The notes: a model not told the origin generated them from the sequence alone. 10,007 nucleotides of DNA from an uncultured Selenomonadales bacterium (GCA_937915725.1 CALGGV010000243.1:1-10007), one strand, 5' to 3'; shown: positions 1 through 6,492, numbered from the stretch's first letter. Made by a program: numbers and translations.

Positions 1-14
1 GATTTTTAAATTTC

Positions 15-44
15 AAAAAAAATCAGCCGTCGAAAAAGGCGGCT
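15..44 (-). terminator. Rho-independent terminator, left copy
   Basis: On the minus strand a 7-bp stem AGCCGCC/GACGGCT (one G-U pair) with a 6-base loop is followed by GATTTTTTTT. A T-rich run on the plus-strand side would let it act in both directions. It lies just downstream of the gene remnant at 64-152 and is identical to the terminator at 167-196. Confidence 0.75.
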
Positions 45-63
45 TTTATTTTTTGATTGAAAA

Positions 64-152
64 TTATTTATTTTGAGTAGCAAGAAAATCTTCAAAAATT
101 TTTCGCTTGGAAATTTTACCGGTTGAAGTGCGCAGAATTTCTTTTAATTTGG
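64..152 (-). pseudogene. C-terminal remnant of an acyl-CoA synthetase paralogue
   Basis: Minus-strand codons ending in TAA at 64-66 read KLKEILRTSTGKISKRK then IFEDFLATQNK. This matches the end of the intact ligase at 216-1688 (EMKEIPRTSTGKISKRK, ILEDYLAAQNK), including the TSTGK catalytic-lysine motif (A10) of adenylate-forming enzymes. Upstream the frame runs into the neighbouring terminator and hits a stop at 175-177; there is no start codon or ribosome binding site. Only the last ~28 codons survive, so it cannot make an enzyme. It may be the scar of a deleted tandem paralogue or of a partial duplication. The codons differ from the intact copy more than the terminators do, which argues against a very recent simple duplication. 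Confidence 0.75.
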
Positions 153-166
153 GATTTTTAAATTTC

Positions 167-196
167 AAAAAAAATCAGCCGTCGAAAAAGGCGGCT
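167..196 (-). terminator. Rho-independent terminator of the acyl-CoA ligase operon
   Basis: It lies about 20 bases after the ligase stop codon on the minus strand. The stem AGCCGCC/GACGGCT (177-183 with 190-196) has a 6-base loop and is followed by an eight-T run (167-174). It is identical to the copy at 15-44. Confidence 0.85.
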
Positions 197-215
197 TTTA
201 TTTTTTGGTTGAAAT

Positions 216-1688
216 TTATTTATTTTGAGCCGCCAAATAATCTTCCAGAATTTTTCGCTTAGAAATTTTACCGGTTGAGGTGCGGGGGATTTCTTTCATT
301 TCGTGAAATTCACGCGGGATTTTATACATTGCAAGATTTTTCTGCAGATATTTTTTCAGCTCGCGCGCGTCAACTTTTTCGCCGTCTTTGACATCATAAA
401 AACAAGCTCCAACTTCGCCTCGCAATTTATCCTCAACGCCTATAACTGCCGCGTCTTTTATCCCTTTGAATTGGTAAACAACTTCTTCAATTTCACGCGG
501 ATAAATATTTTCGCCCATGCTGATAATCATTTCTTTTATCCTGCTGACAATGTAATAATAGCCGTCCGCGTCAACTTTCGCAACGTCGCCCGTATGCAAC
601 CAGCCGTCTTTGTCGATTGTTTCAGCCGTTGCAGTAGGATTTTTCCAGTATTCAAGCATAACCTGTCCGCCGCGTACCAAAAGTTCGCCCGGCTCGCCCG
701 TTGCTACTTCATTGCCCTTTTCGTCAACAATTTTAATTTCTTCGCCCCAAAGTAATTGCCCGCAACTTCCGGCGCGTTCTTTGCCGTGCGTTGTCAAAAA
801 TACGCAAGGGGACGCCTCAGACAAGCCGTAACCTTCAGCTATTGGCAAACCGAATTTTTTTGTAAATTCTTCAATCATTTTTTCAGGTAAAGTTGTGCCG
901 CCGCTCATCGCAAAACGTACAGATTTAAAATCTTCAGCCTTTGCAAGCGCGGTTACCAATTTGAAAATCGAAGGTACAATTATCATATCTGTAAGCTGAT
1001 AATCCCTCACCATATCAATCATTTCTTTTGGCTTGAAAACGCGCATAACGTAAGCCGACGCGCCGCGGTAAAAAGTATTCAGTACTGCGCAAGTCCACTC
1101 AAAACAGTGATACATTGGCAAAACACAAAGTACCTTGCAATTTCTGTCGCATTTGAAAACTTCACATTGTTTGGTATTGTGAACTAAATTTTTATGTGAA
1201 AGTACCGCGCCTTTAGGGTTGCCTGTAGTTCCTGAAGTGTAAATTATTACGCAGGGATTATTTTCGTCAAAATTTTTTGGAAGGTCGGGTGCGTCTTCAA
1301 ATTCGCCCTCGCCAAAAGTATTAATATCATGCTGAAAAACTTTTTCGCCTTTTGTAAAAAATTCATCCAGTTCCAATTTTTCATAAGTCAAAAGGTGTTG
1401 CACGTCAGCATTTTTTAAAATAAAAGCAGTTTCACGGTTGCTAAGCTGAAAATTAATTGGTACGCAAATTGCGCCTAGTGAAGTTATTCCAAAATACGCA
1501 AAAACAAATTCCGCGCTGTTGCGTGAAAAAATTCCTACCCTGTCGCCCTGCCTAATTCCCAGATTGTAAAGGCGGTTGCGGAATTTTTTTATTTTTTCAG
1601 CAAAATCAGCGTAGGTAAATTTTCTGCCCTCATCAACAATCGCTATATCTTCACTGTGTCCATTTTTAATAATTTCGTGGACTAACAA
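216..1688 (-). CDS. AMP-forming acyl-CoA synthetase (fatty-acid--CoA ligase family)
   Basis: This 490-residue protein is an ANL-superfamily adenylate-forming enzyme. It would activate a carboxylic acid with ATP and transfer it to CoA in the cytoplasm. Visible motifs in order: P-loop YTSGTTGNPKG (residues 150-160), EGYGLSEASP (285-294), LHTGD (364-368), the hinge region SRIKEMIISMGENIYPREIE (382-401) and TSTGK with the catalytic lysine near 474. Length is normal for the medium/long-chain acyl-CoA ligase group; the chain length used cannot be read from the sequence. I start at TTG 1688, with GGAG eight bases upstream. The frame stays open to a TTG at 1715, but that start has no Shine-Dalgarno site and would include it in the coding region. 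The gene begins one base after the stop of the PHP phosphatase gene, so the two are probably co-transcribed and translationally coupled. Confidence 0.92.
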   Translation of the reverse strand: MLVHEIIKNGHSEDIAIVDEGRKFTYADFAEKIKKFRNRLYNLGIRQGDRVGIFSRNSAEFVFAYFGITSLGAICVPINFQLSNRETAFILKNADVQHLLTYEKLELDEFFTKGEKVFQHDINTFGEGEFEDAPDLPKNFDENNPCVIIYTSGTTGNPKGAVLSHKNLVHNTKQCEVFKCDRNCKVLCVLPMYHCFEWTCAVLNTFYRGASAYVMRVFKPKEMIDMVRDYQLTDMIIVPSIFKLVTALAKAEDFKSVRFAMSGGTTLPEKMIEEFTKKFGLPIAEGYGLSEASPCVFLTTHGKERAGSCGQLLWGEEIKIVDEKGNEVATGEPGELLVRGGQVMLEYWKNPTATAETIDKDGWLHTGDVAKVDADGYYYIVSRIKEMIISMGENIYPREIEEVVYQFKGIKDAAVIGVEDKLRGEVGACFYDVKDGEKVDARELKKYLQKNLAMYKIPREFHEMKEIPRTSTGKISKRKILEDYLAAQNK

Positions 1689-1689
1689 A

Positions 1690-2433
1690 TTAAATTCTCC
1701 TTTCACTCGGCGCAAGTTTTTTTCTGTAGCTTACGTACTCAAAAAATCTTGCCGCGTCTGAATTTATTACTAATTCTTCAGGAAAATTATTTTCTTGAAG
1801 AACTTCCTGCGAAAATTTGTGATTTCCAACGTCAAAATCTATGTGCGCGTCGCTACCCATTATAATTGCCGCGCCGTGTTTTTGGCAAGCCTTTAACATT
1901 AATTTTGCATTTTTACGAGAGCCTGTGCGATAACCTGTAGGCTTATAAGAACTATTGTTGACTTCCAAAAGTACGTGATTTTCTTTCGCCGCGCTTGCGA
2001 TTTTATCGAAGTCAACGGGATAATTTGGATTGTCGGGATGTCCAATAATGACAATGTGTGGATTTCTCATTGCGCCGATAATTGCCGCCGTGTTTTCTTC
2101 GACAGAGCCCGGATCAATGCAAGGTCTGTGCAAACTTGCAATAGCATAATCAAGTTTTTTCAGAATCTGCGCGGGTAAATCCGTACTGCCGGAATAATCC
2201 AAAATATTTAATTCTGCGCCCATAACCAATTTAATACCGTAAGCGTCACGCGGTACAACTTCCAAATTTAAAAAATAAAAATCGTGGCAACTGCCGGGCA
2301 TTTTTGGAGCGTGATCCGAAATTCCCAAAAGTTCAAGCCCTGCCGCCTTTGCTGCAGAAATATTTTCTCTAAGCGTGCTGTAAGCATGTCCGCTGAATGC
2401 TGTATGTGTATGAACGTCCAGTATATCTTTCAA
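1690..2433 (-). CDS. PHP-domain phosphatase (YcdX-like)
   Basis: This 247-residue protein has the metal-binding pattern of the PHP (polymerase and histidinol phosphatase) family: HTHTAFSGH (residues 8-16), GISDHA with Asp40/His41, GAE with Glu74, SLH (His102), GHP (His132) and GSDAH (Asp195, His197). Length and motif set fit the E. coli YcdX group of predicted trinuclear-metal phosphoesterases, for which the physiological substrate is not firmly known. I chose TTG 2433 because AAAGGA lies nine bases before it. An upstream in-frame GTG at 2469 lies before the predicted -10 box and transcript start, so it is unlikely to be used. It is the first gene of an operon with the acyl-CoA ligase. A role in recycling a phosphorylated metabolite is possible but speculative. 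Confidence 0.88.
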   Translation of the reverse strand: MKDILDVHTHTAFSGHAYSTLRENISAAKAAGLELLGISDHAPKMPGSCHDFYFLNLEVVPRDAYGIKLVMGAELNILDYSGSTDLPAQILKKLDYAIASLHRPCIDPGSVEENTAAIIGAMRNPHIVIIGHPDNPNYPVDFDKIASAAKENHVLLEVNNSSYKPTGYRTGSRKNAKLMLKACQKHGAAIIMGSDAHIDFDVGNHKFSQEVLQENNFPEELVINSDAARFFEYVSYRKKLAPSERRI

Positions 2434-2457
2434 AATTTCACATCCTTTCGCACAAAA

Positions 2458-2466
2458 ATTATAGCA
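2458..2466 (-). promoter_or_regulatory. Extended -10 promoter for the PHP phosphatase operon
   Basis: On the minus strand TGCTATAAT is a perfect extended -10 element. No good -35 is seen 17 bases upstream (TATAGA), which is usual for extended -10 promoters. The predicted transcript would start about 18 bases before TTG 2433, with the AAAGGA site between them. Confidence 0.6.
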
Positions 2467-2507
2467 CACATTCTTAAATTTCTATAGCATTTCCAAAAAT
2501 TTTGTAG

Positions 2508-2530
2508 TAAAATATTTTTTCTTAAGGAGG
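2508..2530 (+). promoter_or_regulatory. Possible dnaB -10 box and strong ribosome binding site
   Basis: A TAAAAT box (2508-2513) precedes AAGGAGG (2524-2530), which sits eight bases before the TTG start of dnaB. No convincing -35 lies 17-18 bases upstream, so the promoter part is weak. The ribosome binding site is clear and fixes the TTG start. Confidence 0.45.
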
Positions 2531-2538
2531 CGTTTTTT

Positions 2539-3876
2539 TTGAACGAGCAATTAAATCTTCCACAAGTTTTAGATATGGAAAAATTTGTCTTGTCTTCAAT
2601 GTTGCTTAAAGACGGCGAAATTATTCCATTGGTAATTTCCATTTTAAAAACGGAAGATTTTTATCGCCCTGAACACAGAATTATTTTCAACGCTATTTTG
2701 AGAATTTATTCAAAAAAAATTATTCCGAATATGCTTTCTTTGACTGAAGAATTACGCACTTCAAATGAAGTTGACAAAGTTGGCTTGGACTATCTTTTTT
2801 CTTTGCCGGAAGTTGCACACACTACCGCCTATACCGAATTTTACGCACAAACTATCAAAGAAAAATCCATTCTTAGAAAATTAATTCGTGCCGGTGAAGA
2901 AATTATTCAAGATTCAACCGCTGCAATAAAGCCTTTGAATGATATTCTTGACGACGCAGAAAAAAAAATTTTTACTGTAACTTCGCAAAATGAAGTTTCT
3001 GATTTTGAGCATATTTCGCCAATTTTGCAACGTTCATTTGACAGAATCCGCCGCGCCTTAGATAATCCTGAAGGAATTACCGGCGTCCCAACAAATTTTG
3101 CAGATTTTGACAGAATGACCAGCGGCTTGCAAAAATCTGATTTAATTTTGTTGGCGGCGCGTCCTTCAATGGGCAAAACTGCGCTTGCTTTAAATATGGC
3201 AATGAATGCCGCCCTTGAAAAAAATGTTGTAGCGATTTTTTCACTGGAAATGAGCAAGGAACAACTTGGACACCGCCTTTTGAGTTCTTACAGCGGAATG
3301 AATTCTCAAAAATTGAGTACCGGCAATTTTGCCACTGAAGAATTTTCCGAGCTGCTTGAGACTTTTGAATATTTATCAAATTCATCATTGTTTATTGACG
3401 ACACGGCGGGAATTACTGTTTTAGAATTGCGTTCAAAGGCGCGCAAAATTAAAAATGAGCACGGCTTAGATTTAATTGTGATAGATTATTTACAACTTAT
3501 GCAAGGCGCGGCAAGGAAGGGCGCAGAATATAACCGCCAACAGGAAATTTCCGAAATTTCGCGCAGTCTTAAAGCTCTTGCGCGTGAATTGAAAGTTCCT
3601 ATTCTTGCTCTTAGTCAACTTTCACGCAGTGTTGAACTTCGCGCAGATAAACGCCCAATGCTTAGCGATTTAAGAGAATCCGGCTCCCTTGAACAGGATG
3701 CTGATATTGTTATGTTTTTGTATCGTGAAGAATATTATGATAAAGAAACTGAAAACTCAAATCTTGCCGAATTAATTATTGCAAAAAATCGCAATGGTCC
3801 AACTACGATAATAAATTTGCAATTTGATAAAGAATGTATGCGTTTTGGCTCTTTGGGAAATTATGGCGAAGAATAA
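2539..3876 (+). CDS. dnaB: Replicative DNA helicase DnaB
   Basis: This 445-residue protein is the hexameric helicase that unwinds the parental duplex at the fork using ATP. The N-terminal domain (about residues 8-110), which contacts primase, is followed by a linker and the RecA-like DnaB C-terminal domain. Visible elements: TGVPTNFADFDRMTSGLQ (181-198), Walker A ARPSMGKT (207-214, Lys213), the catalytic-glutamate segment FSLEMS (Glu236), Walker B LIVIDYLQL (312-320), LSQLSR (358-363), DLRESGSLEQDAD (377-389) and KNRNGPT (416-422), where the family has its arginine-finger region. Length matches typical DnaB, and there is no intein. The start is TTG with AAGGAGG eight bases upstream. The gene is divergent from the phosphatase operon and followed by ssrA, which has its own promoter. 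Confidence 0.97.
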   Translation: MNEQLNLPQVLDMEKFVLSSMLLKDGEIIPLVISILKTEDFYRPEHRIIFNAILRIYSKKIIPNMLSLTEELRTSNEVDKVGLDYLFSLPEVAHTTAYTEFYAQTIKEKSILRKLIRAGEEIIQDSTAAIKPLNDILDDAEKKIFTVTSQNEVSDFEHISPILQRSFDRIRRALDNPEGITGVPTNFADFDRMTSGLQKSDLILLAARPSMGKTALALNMAMNAALEKNVVAIFSLEMSKEQLGHRLLSSYSGMNSQKLSTGNFATEEFSELLETFEYLSNSSLFIDDTAGITVLELRSKARKIKNEHGLDLIVIDYLQLMQGAARKGAEYNRQQEISEISRSLKALARELKVPILALSQLSRSVELRADKRPMLSDLRESGSLEQDADIVMFLYREEYYDKETENSNLAELIIAKNRNGPTTIINLQFDKECMRFGSLGNYGEE

Positions 3877-3877
3877 T

Positions 3878-3906
3878 TTGACATAAAAAATTTTTTGTGC
3901 TAAACT
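3878..3906 (+). promoter_or_regulatory. Sigma70-type promoter of ssrA
   Basis: A perfect TTGACA (3878-3883), a 17-base spacer and TAAACT (3901-3906) lie directly after the dnaB stop codon. Transcription would begin about 13 bases before the mature tmRNA 5' end, leaving a short leader for RNase P to remove. Confidence 0.8.
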
Positions 3907-3925
3907 TGCAAAAATTTTTTGAAAC

Positions 3926-4276
3926 GGGGATGTAATGGTTTCGACGGGGACAGATGGTATTTGATAAGCGAGCAGCGGGCTCCTCGAACCGCTTTAGTAA
4001 GGGGAAAATGTGTTTTAAATTAAACGCAAACGAAGATTACGCTCTGGCGGCTTAAGCCAGCACTCACCTGCTGAATCCTGCTAGGTAGGATTGAGTGTCA
4101 ACGCGGGATACTTTAAACGCGCCGCGCCGTAACGTTTAGGGGAATGTTTTAGGCGATAGATTTTGCAAAGTTTTTCAATGGACTAGGCAAAATTGAAAAA
4201 CAACCATTGAATGCGCTCGGAGAAAGTTGGGTAACGTCGTTTTCGGAAAGGAGTTCGATTCTCCTCATCTCCACCA
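3926..4276 (+). ncRNA. ssrA: Transfer-messenger RNA (tmRNA)
   Basis: This one-piece tmRNA of 351 bases rescues stalled ribosomes and tags their nascent peptides for proteolysis. The 5' end GGGGATG (3926-3932) pairs with CATCTCC (4266-4272) to form the tRNA-like acceptor stem, followed by A and an encoded CCA (4274-4276). The T arm AGGAG-TTCGATT-CTCCT lies just before. The start GGGGATGTAATGGTTTCGAC is the conserved tmRNA signature. An internal reading frame encodes the tag, and the region between tag and T arm has the pseudoknot-rich layout of the family, though I did not fold it fully. It has its own promoter and terminator. Confidence 0.97.
4026..4055 (+). other. tmRNA tag reading frame (ANEDYALAA)
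   Basis: Within ssrA, GCA at 4026 is the likely resume codon. The frame reads Ala-Asn-Glu-Asp-Tyr-Ala-Leu-Ala-Ala then TAA. With the alanine carried by tmRNA the tag is AANEDYALAA. The ALAA end is the standard degron read by ClpXP-type proteases. It has one residue fewer than the classical AANDENYALAA tag. Confidence 0.9.
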
Positions 4277-4290
4277 ATAAAGCAATTTAC

Positions 4291-4322
4291 AGCTCGTGAG
4301 AGTTTCACGGGCTTTTAATATT
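4291..4322 (+). terminator. Rho-independent terminator of ssrA
   Basis: AGCTCGTGA (4291-4299) pairs with TTCACGGGCT (4304-4313), allowing G-U pairs, around a short loop. A T-rich tail TTTTAATATTTTT follows. It begins 14 bases after the tmRNA CCA end. Confidence 0.85.
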
Positions 4323-4341
4323 TTTAGAAAGGAAAATTATT

Positions 4342-4466
4342 TTGGCAGAAAAAAATACGGCGCGGTTGAACGCCTGCGCGAAAAGCTTAATGAATCTGTA
4401 ACAGCTTGCAAAGACCCGCCGGAAATTGTTTTGGAAATAGCAAAAATTTTGGGCGAAAAAATTTAA
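4342..4466 (+). pseudogene. Copy 1: frameshifted and truncated copy of the 4726 gene
   Basis: It has the same AAAGGA site and TTG start as the intact gene, but the A-run after GGCAG has seven A's instead of eight. Translation from TTG 4342 therefore leaves the native frame and stops at 4399-4401 after 19 residues. Read in the native frame after the shift, it continues as YGAVERLREKLNESVTACKD and PPEIVLEIAKILGEKI, then stops at 4464-4466. In detail it resembles copy 3 in NESV but copy 2 in PPE, so the copies look like mosaics. Confidence 0.8.
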
Positions 4467-4522
4467 TTTCTGTAACTGACAGCAAATCAAAAAGAAATTG
4501 AAATTTAGAAAGGAAAATTATT

Positions 4523-4633
4523 TTGGCAGAAAAAAAATACGGCGCGGTTGAACGCCTGCGCGAAAAGCTTAAAAACTCAATAACAGCTTGCAAAGACCCG
4601 CCGGAAATTATTTTGGAAACTGCAAAAATTTAG
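4523..4633 (+). pseudogene. Copy 2: truncated copy with an intact 36-residue reading frame
   Basis: The eight-A run is intact here, so TTG 4523 (AAAGGA nine bases or so upstream) opens MAEKKYGAVERLREKLKNSI and TACKDPPEIILETAKI before TAG at 4631-4633. This equals the N-terminal third of the 123-residue protein at 4726. After the stop come deleted remnants of the rest of that gene. Because start, ribosome binding site and frame are all preserved, a short peptide could be made. I list it as a pseudogene because it lacks two thirds of the parent, but a functional mini-protein or leader peptide is not excluded. Confidence 0.65.
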
Positions 4634-4725
4634 GAAAAAGAAATTTAATTTCTGTAACTTACGGAAAAATTTTTCAAAATAAAATCGCCTTCAAAAAAAT
4701 TTAAAATTTTGAAAGGAAAATTGAA

Positions 4726-5097
4726 TTGGCAGAAAAAAAATACGGCGCGGTTGAACGCCTGCGCGAAAAACTTAATGAATCTGTAACAGCTTGCAAAGAC
4801 CCGCTGGAAATTGTTTTGGAAATGGCTGAATTAATTGGCGAAATTTCCGGCGAAAAAAATTACTATCGCAACCTGCAGGAACAAATTTTTGCAACTTACG
4901 GCAAAATTTTTCAAAATAAAATCGCCCTCGATAAAGAAATTGAAATTGTAAGTGAACGCTTGAAAAAAATTGAGGCGGCGGCGCAAAATTCCGAATTTGA
5001 CGACGACGAACGCCGCAGAATTATTTTTGCCCTCGAACGCCACAAAAAAGAAATTGAACGCCTGCAAAGTTTGAAAGAAAATGCAAAAACATCATAA
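4726..5097 (+). CDS. Hypothetical coiled-coil protein upstream of an ABC ATPase
   Basis: I do not recognise this 123-residue protein. It is rich in Glu and Lys, has no signal peptide or membrane segment, and is probably helical. Residues ~65-118 (DKEIEIVSERLKKIEAAAQN, later ERRRIIFALERHKKEIERLQ) have heptad spacing fit for a coiled coil. The start is TTG with GAAAGGA nine bases upstream, the same arrangement as in the two truncated copies before it. Its stop codon overlaps the longest reading of the ABC ATPase gene by 17 bases, or lies seven bases before that gene's alternative TTG, so the two are almost certainly one transcript. That suggests a partner role with the ATPase, but nothing in the sequence proves it. 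No clear promoter is seen between the ssrA terminator and this gene. Confidence 0.75.
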   Translation: MAEKKYGAVERLREKLNESVTACKDPLEIVLEMAELIGEISGEKNYYRNLQEQIFATYGKIFQNKIALDKEIEIVSERLKKIEAAAQNSEFDDDERRRIIFALERHKKEIERLQSLKENAKTS

Positions 5098-5818
5098 GGC
5101 TAAATTGTGCGAAACAAAAGTAGAAAATTTCGGCGTCAAAGTTGGAGACTTGATAATTTTTCAAGACGTAAATTTTAGCTTAAATTGCGGCGAATTAACC
5201 GCGCTGATAGGACCGAACGGCGCGGGAAAGTCTACACTGTTAAAATCAATTTTGGGCGAAATTTCACATACCGGCAATTTGAATTATTTTGACGCGAAGG
5301 GAAAACATTTGCGCCCAATAATCGGCTACGTACCGCAAACTTTGAAATTTGATACAACTTCTCCAACTTCGGTACTGGATTTATTTCAAGCGTGTTTGAC
5401 GTGGAAACCTGTTTGGCTTTTTTCGGCGCGTTCGATACGTGAAAAAGTTTTAAAAATTTTAAGCCGTGTACAAGCCGAATATTTAATTGACAGGCGGCTT
5501 GGAGCTTTAAGCGGCGGCGAACTTCAGCGCGTTTTATTGGCGTTGGCGTTGGAGCCGTTGCCGGATTTACTTTTACTTGATGAACCTGTAAGCGGCGTTG
5601 ACGAATTGGGCTTGAAAATTTTTTATGAATTGGCGGCGAAACTTTGTGCGGTTGAAGATATGGCGATACTTTTAATTTCGCATGATTTTGAAATGGTAAA
5701 AAAATACGCCGACCGAGTAATTTTACTCAATAAGCGCGTTTTAAAATTTGGAACTGTTGACGAAGTTTTTAAATCTGCCGAAATGAAAAATTTATTCTTC
5801 GGCGGATTAAATATTTGA
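5081..5818 (+). CDS. Metal-type ABC transporter ATP-binding protein (ZnuC/MntB-like)
   Basis: This 245-residue ATPase has every ABC motif: Walker A GPNGAGKST (44-52), Q-loop VPQ (Gln86), signature LSGGELQR (143-150), Walker B LLLLDEP (163-169) and the switch histidine in ISHD (His201). The spacing and the stretch IGYVPQTLKFDTTSPTSVLD resemble ATPases that power zinc/manganese uptake with a membrane permease and a lipoprotein; substrate is inferred from family resemblance only. No permease or binding-protein gene lies beside it here: the next gene is maf. The start is uncertain. ATG 5081 overlaps the upstream gene and has only GAAAG close by. TTG 5105 has AAGG five bases upstream and begins seven bases after the previous stop, giving 237 residues. 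Confidence 0.85.
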   Translation: MQKHHKAKLCETKVENFGVKVGDLIIFQDVNFSLNCGELTALIGPNGAGKSTLLKSILGEISHTGNLNYFDAKGKHLRPIIGYVPQTLKFDTTSPTSVLDLFQACLTWKPVWLFSARSIREKVLKILSRVQAEYLIDRRLGALSGGELQRVLLALALEPLPDLLLLDEPVSGVDELGLKIFYELAAKLCAVEDMAILLISHDFEMVKKYADRVILLNKRVLKFGTVDEVFKSAEMKNLFFGGLNI

Positions 5819-5900
5819 ATTAGATTTTATTTTTTTGCCAAAATTTTTAAACAAGGTGAAAATTTCAGAATTAATTTTTTAAAATTTGGAGGGAAAATTT

Positions 5901-6458
5901 TTGATAATTTTAGCATCGAGCTCGCCGCGCAGGCAGGAACTTTTAAAAAAACTTTGTGACGATTTTAAGATTGAAGTTTGCAACGCGCCGGAAATTGAAA
6001 ATTTGGAAAATCCAACTGAACTTGCAATAAAAAACGCCACGATAAAAGCTGAAACCGTCGCGCAGATTTTTTTGAATGATATTGTAATTGGCGCAGATAC
6101 AATCGTTGTATTGAACGGGGAAATTTTTGGCAAGCCCCACGGCGAACGCGGCGCATTTGAAATGCTAAAAAAACTTTCCGGCAAAAAGCATGAAGTTATT
6201 ACAGGGCTGGCAATTTGTAAGGGCAGCAAAACTTATAATGCGTCTGAAGTTACTGAAGTATTTTTTGGCGAAATGACAGATGGTGAAATTTCAGAATATG
6301 TTGCAACAGGGGAGCCGCTGGATAAATCAGGCAGTTATGCTTTGCAAGGCGGCGCGGCTAAGTTTATTGAAAAAATTCACGGCGATTGGTCAAACGTCGT
6401 AGGCTTGCCGTTGTATCGCCTTAGAATTTTGGCGAAATCGGCAGGTATTAATTTTTAA
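5901..6458 (+). CDS. maf: Maf-family nucleoside triphosphate pyrophosphatase
   Basis: This 185-residue Maf/HAM1-fold enzyme hydrolyses non-canonical or specific NTPs (dTTP/UTP in the YhdE-like branch) to the NMP and pyrophosphate, cleaning the nucleotide pool. Motifs: ASSSPRRQELL (5-15), GADTIV with the catalytic Asp66, GKP (Lys78), TGEPLDKSGSYALQG (136-150) and NVVGLPL near the end. Length is typical. The chosen start TTG 5901 has GGAGGG seven bases upstream. A TTG at 5886 in the same frame would place that site inside the coding region. It follows the ABC ATPase gene by 82 bases with no obvious terminator between, so readthrough is likely; no separate promoter is clear. Confidence 0.93.
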   Translation: MIILASSSPRRQELLKKLCDDFKIEVCNAPEIENLENPTELAIKNATIKAETVAQIFLNDIVIGADTIVVLNGEIFGKPHGERGAFEMLKKLSGKKHEVITGLAICKGSKTYNASEVTEVFFGEMTDGEISEYVATGEPLDKSGSYALQGGAAKFIEKIHGDWSNVVGLPLYRLRILAKSAGINF

Positions 6459-6463
6459 TATAA

Positions 6464-6492
6464 ATATCACGAAGGCGGCTTGTCGTGGATAT
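6464..6492. terminator. Hairpin between convergent maf and rlmH, possible weak terminator
   Basis: ATATCACGA (6464-6472) pairs with TCGTGGATAT (6483-6492) with one bulged G and a 10-base loop. It follows the maf stop by five bases. Only short T-runs follow on either strand, so it is a weak terminator candidate. Confidence 0.35.

Larger units (their letters stand above)
1..304. repeat. 152-bp tandem direct repeat (1-152 and 153-304)
   Basis: Positions 1-66 and 153-218 are the same sequence with only two differences (at 56/208 and 63/215). The repeat then continues, more loosely, through the last ~28 codons of an acyl-CoA synthetase gene on the minus strand; by my count there are about 13 mismatches in the ~70 bases after the terminator part. 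Each unit thus holds a terminator plus a gene tail. The first unit begins exactly at the window edge, so more copies or a longer paralogue may lie to the left. Confidence 0.9.
4323..4860 (+). repeat. Three tandem copies of a gene 5' end (starts at 4342, 4523, 4726)
   Basis: The ribosome binding site GAAAGGAAAATT, the TTG start and about the first 35 codons of the gene at 4726 occur three times, at spacings of 181 and 203 bases. Copies 1 and 2 share from 4323/4504 a tail (AATTTAATTTCTGTAACT) that replaces the middle of the gene. Copy 2 then contains ACTTACGG-AAAATTTTTC and AAAATAAAATCGCC, which match internal bases ~4884-4925 of the full gene. Copy 1 ends in AAAAAGAAATTGAAATTT, matching ~4934-4950. 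The short copies are therefore internally deleted versions of the whole gene rather than simple 5' duplications. Confidence 0.9.

Noticed and set aside
303..831. Plus-strand frames opposite the acyl-CoA ligase gene, and similar antisense frames over dnaB, maf, rlmH, htrA and rplS
   Set aside because: They lie opposite clearly recognisable genes, lack ribosome binding sites and have no recognisable motifs.
1689..1715. Upstream TTG start at 1715 for the acyl-CoA ligase
   Set aside because: It would place the AAAGGAG site inside the coding region and overlap the phosphatase gene; TTG 1688 sits eight bases after that site.
2434..2469. Upstream GTG start at 2469 for the PHP phosphatase
   Set aside because: It lies upstream of the predicted extended -10 box and transcript start, and has no ribosome binding site.
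4277..4725. Genomic island integrated at ssrA
   Set aside because: tmRNA genes are common integration sites, but there is no integrase, no repeated tmRNA 3' end and the downstream genes are not phage-like.
5886..5900. Upstream TTG start at 5886 for maf
   Set aside because: The codons include the GGAGGG Shine-Dalgarno site; Maf proteins begin just before the ASSSPRR motif, as from 5901.
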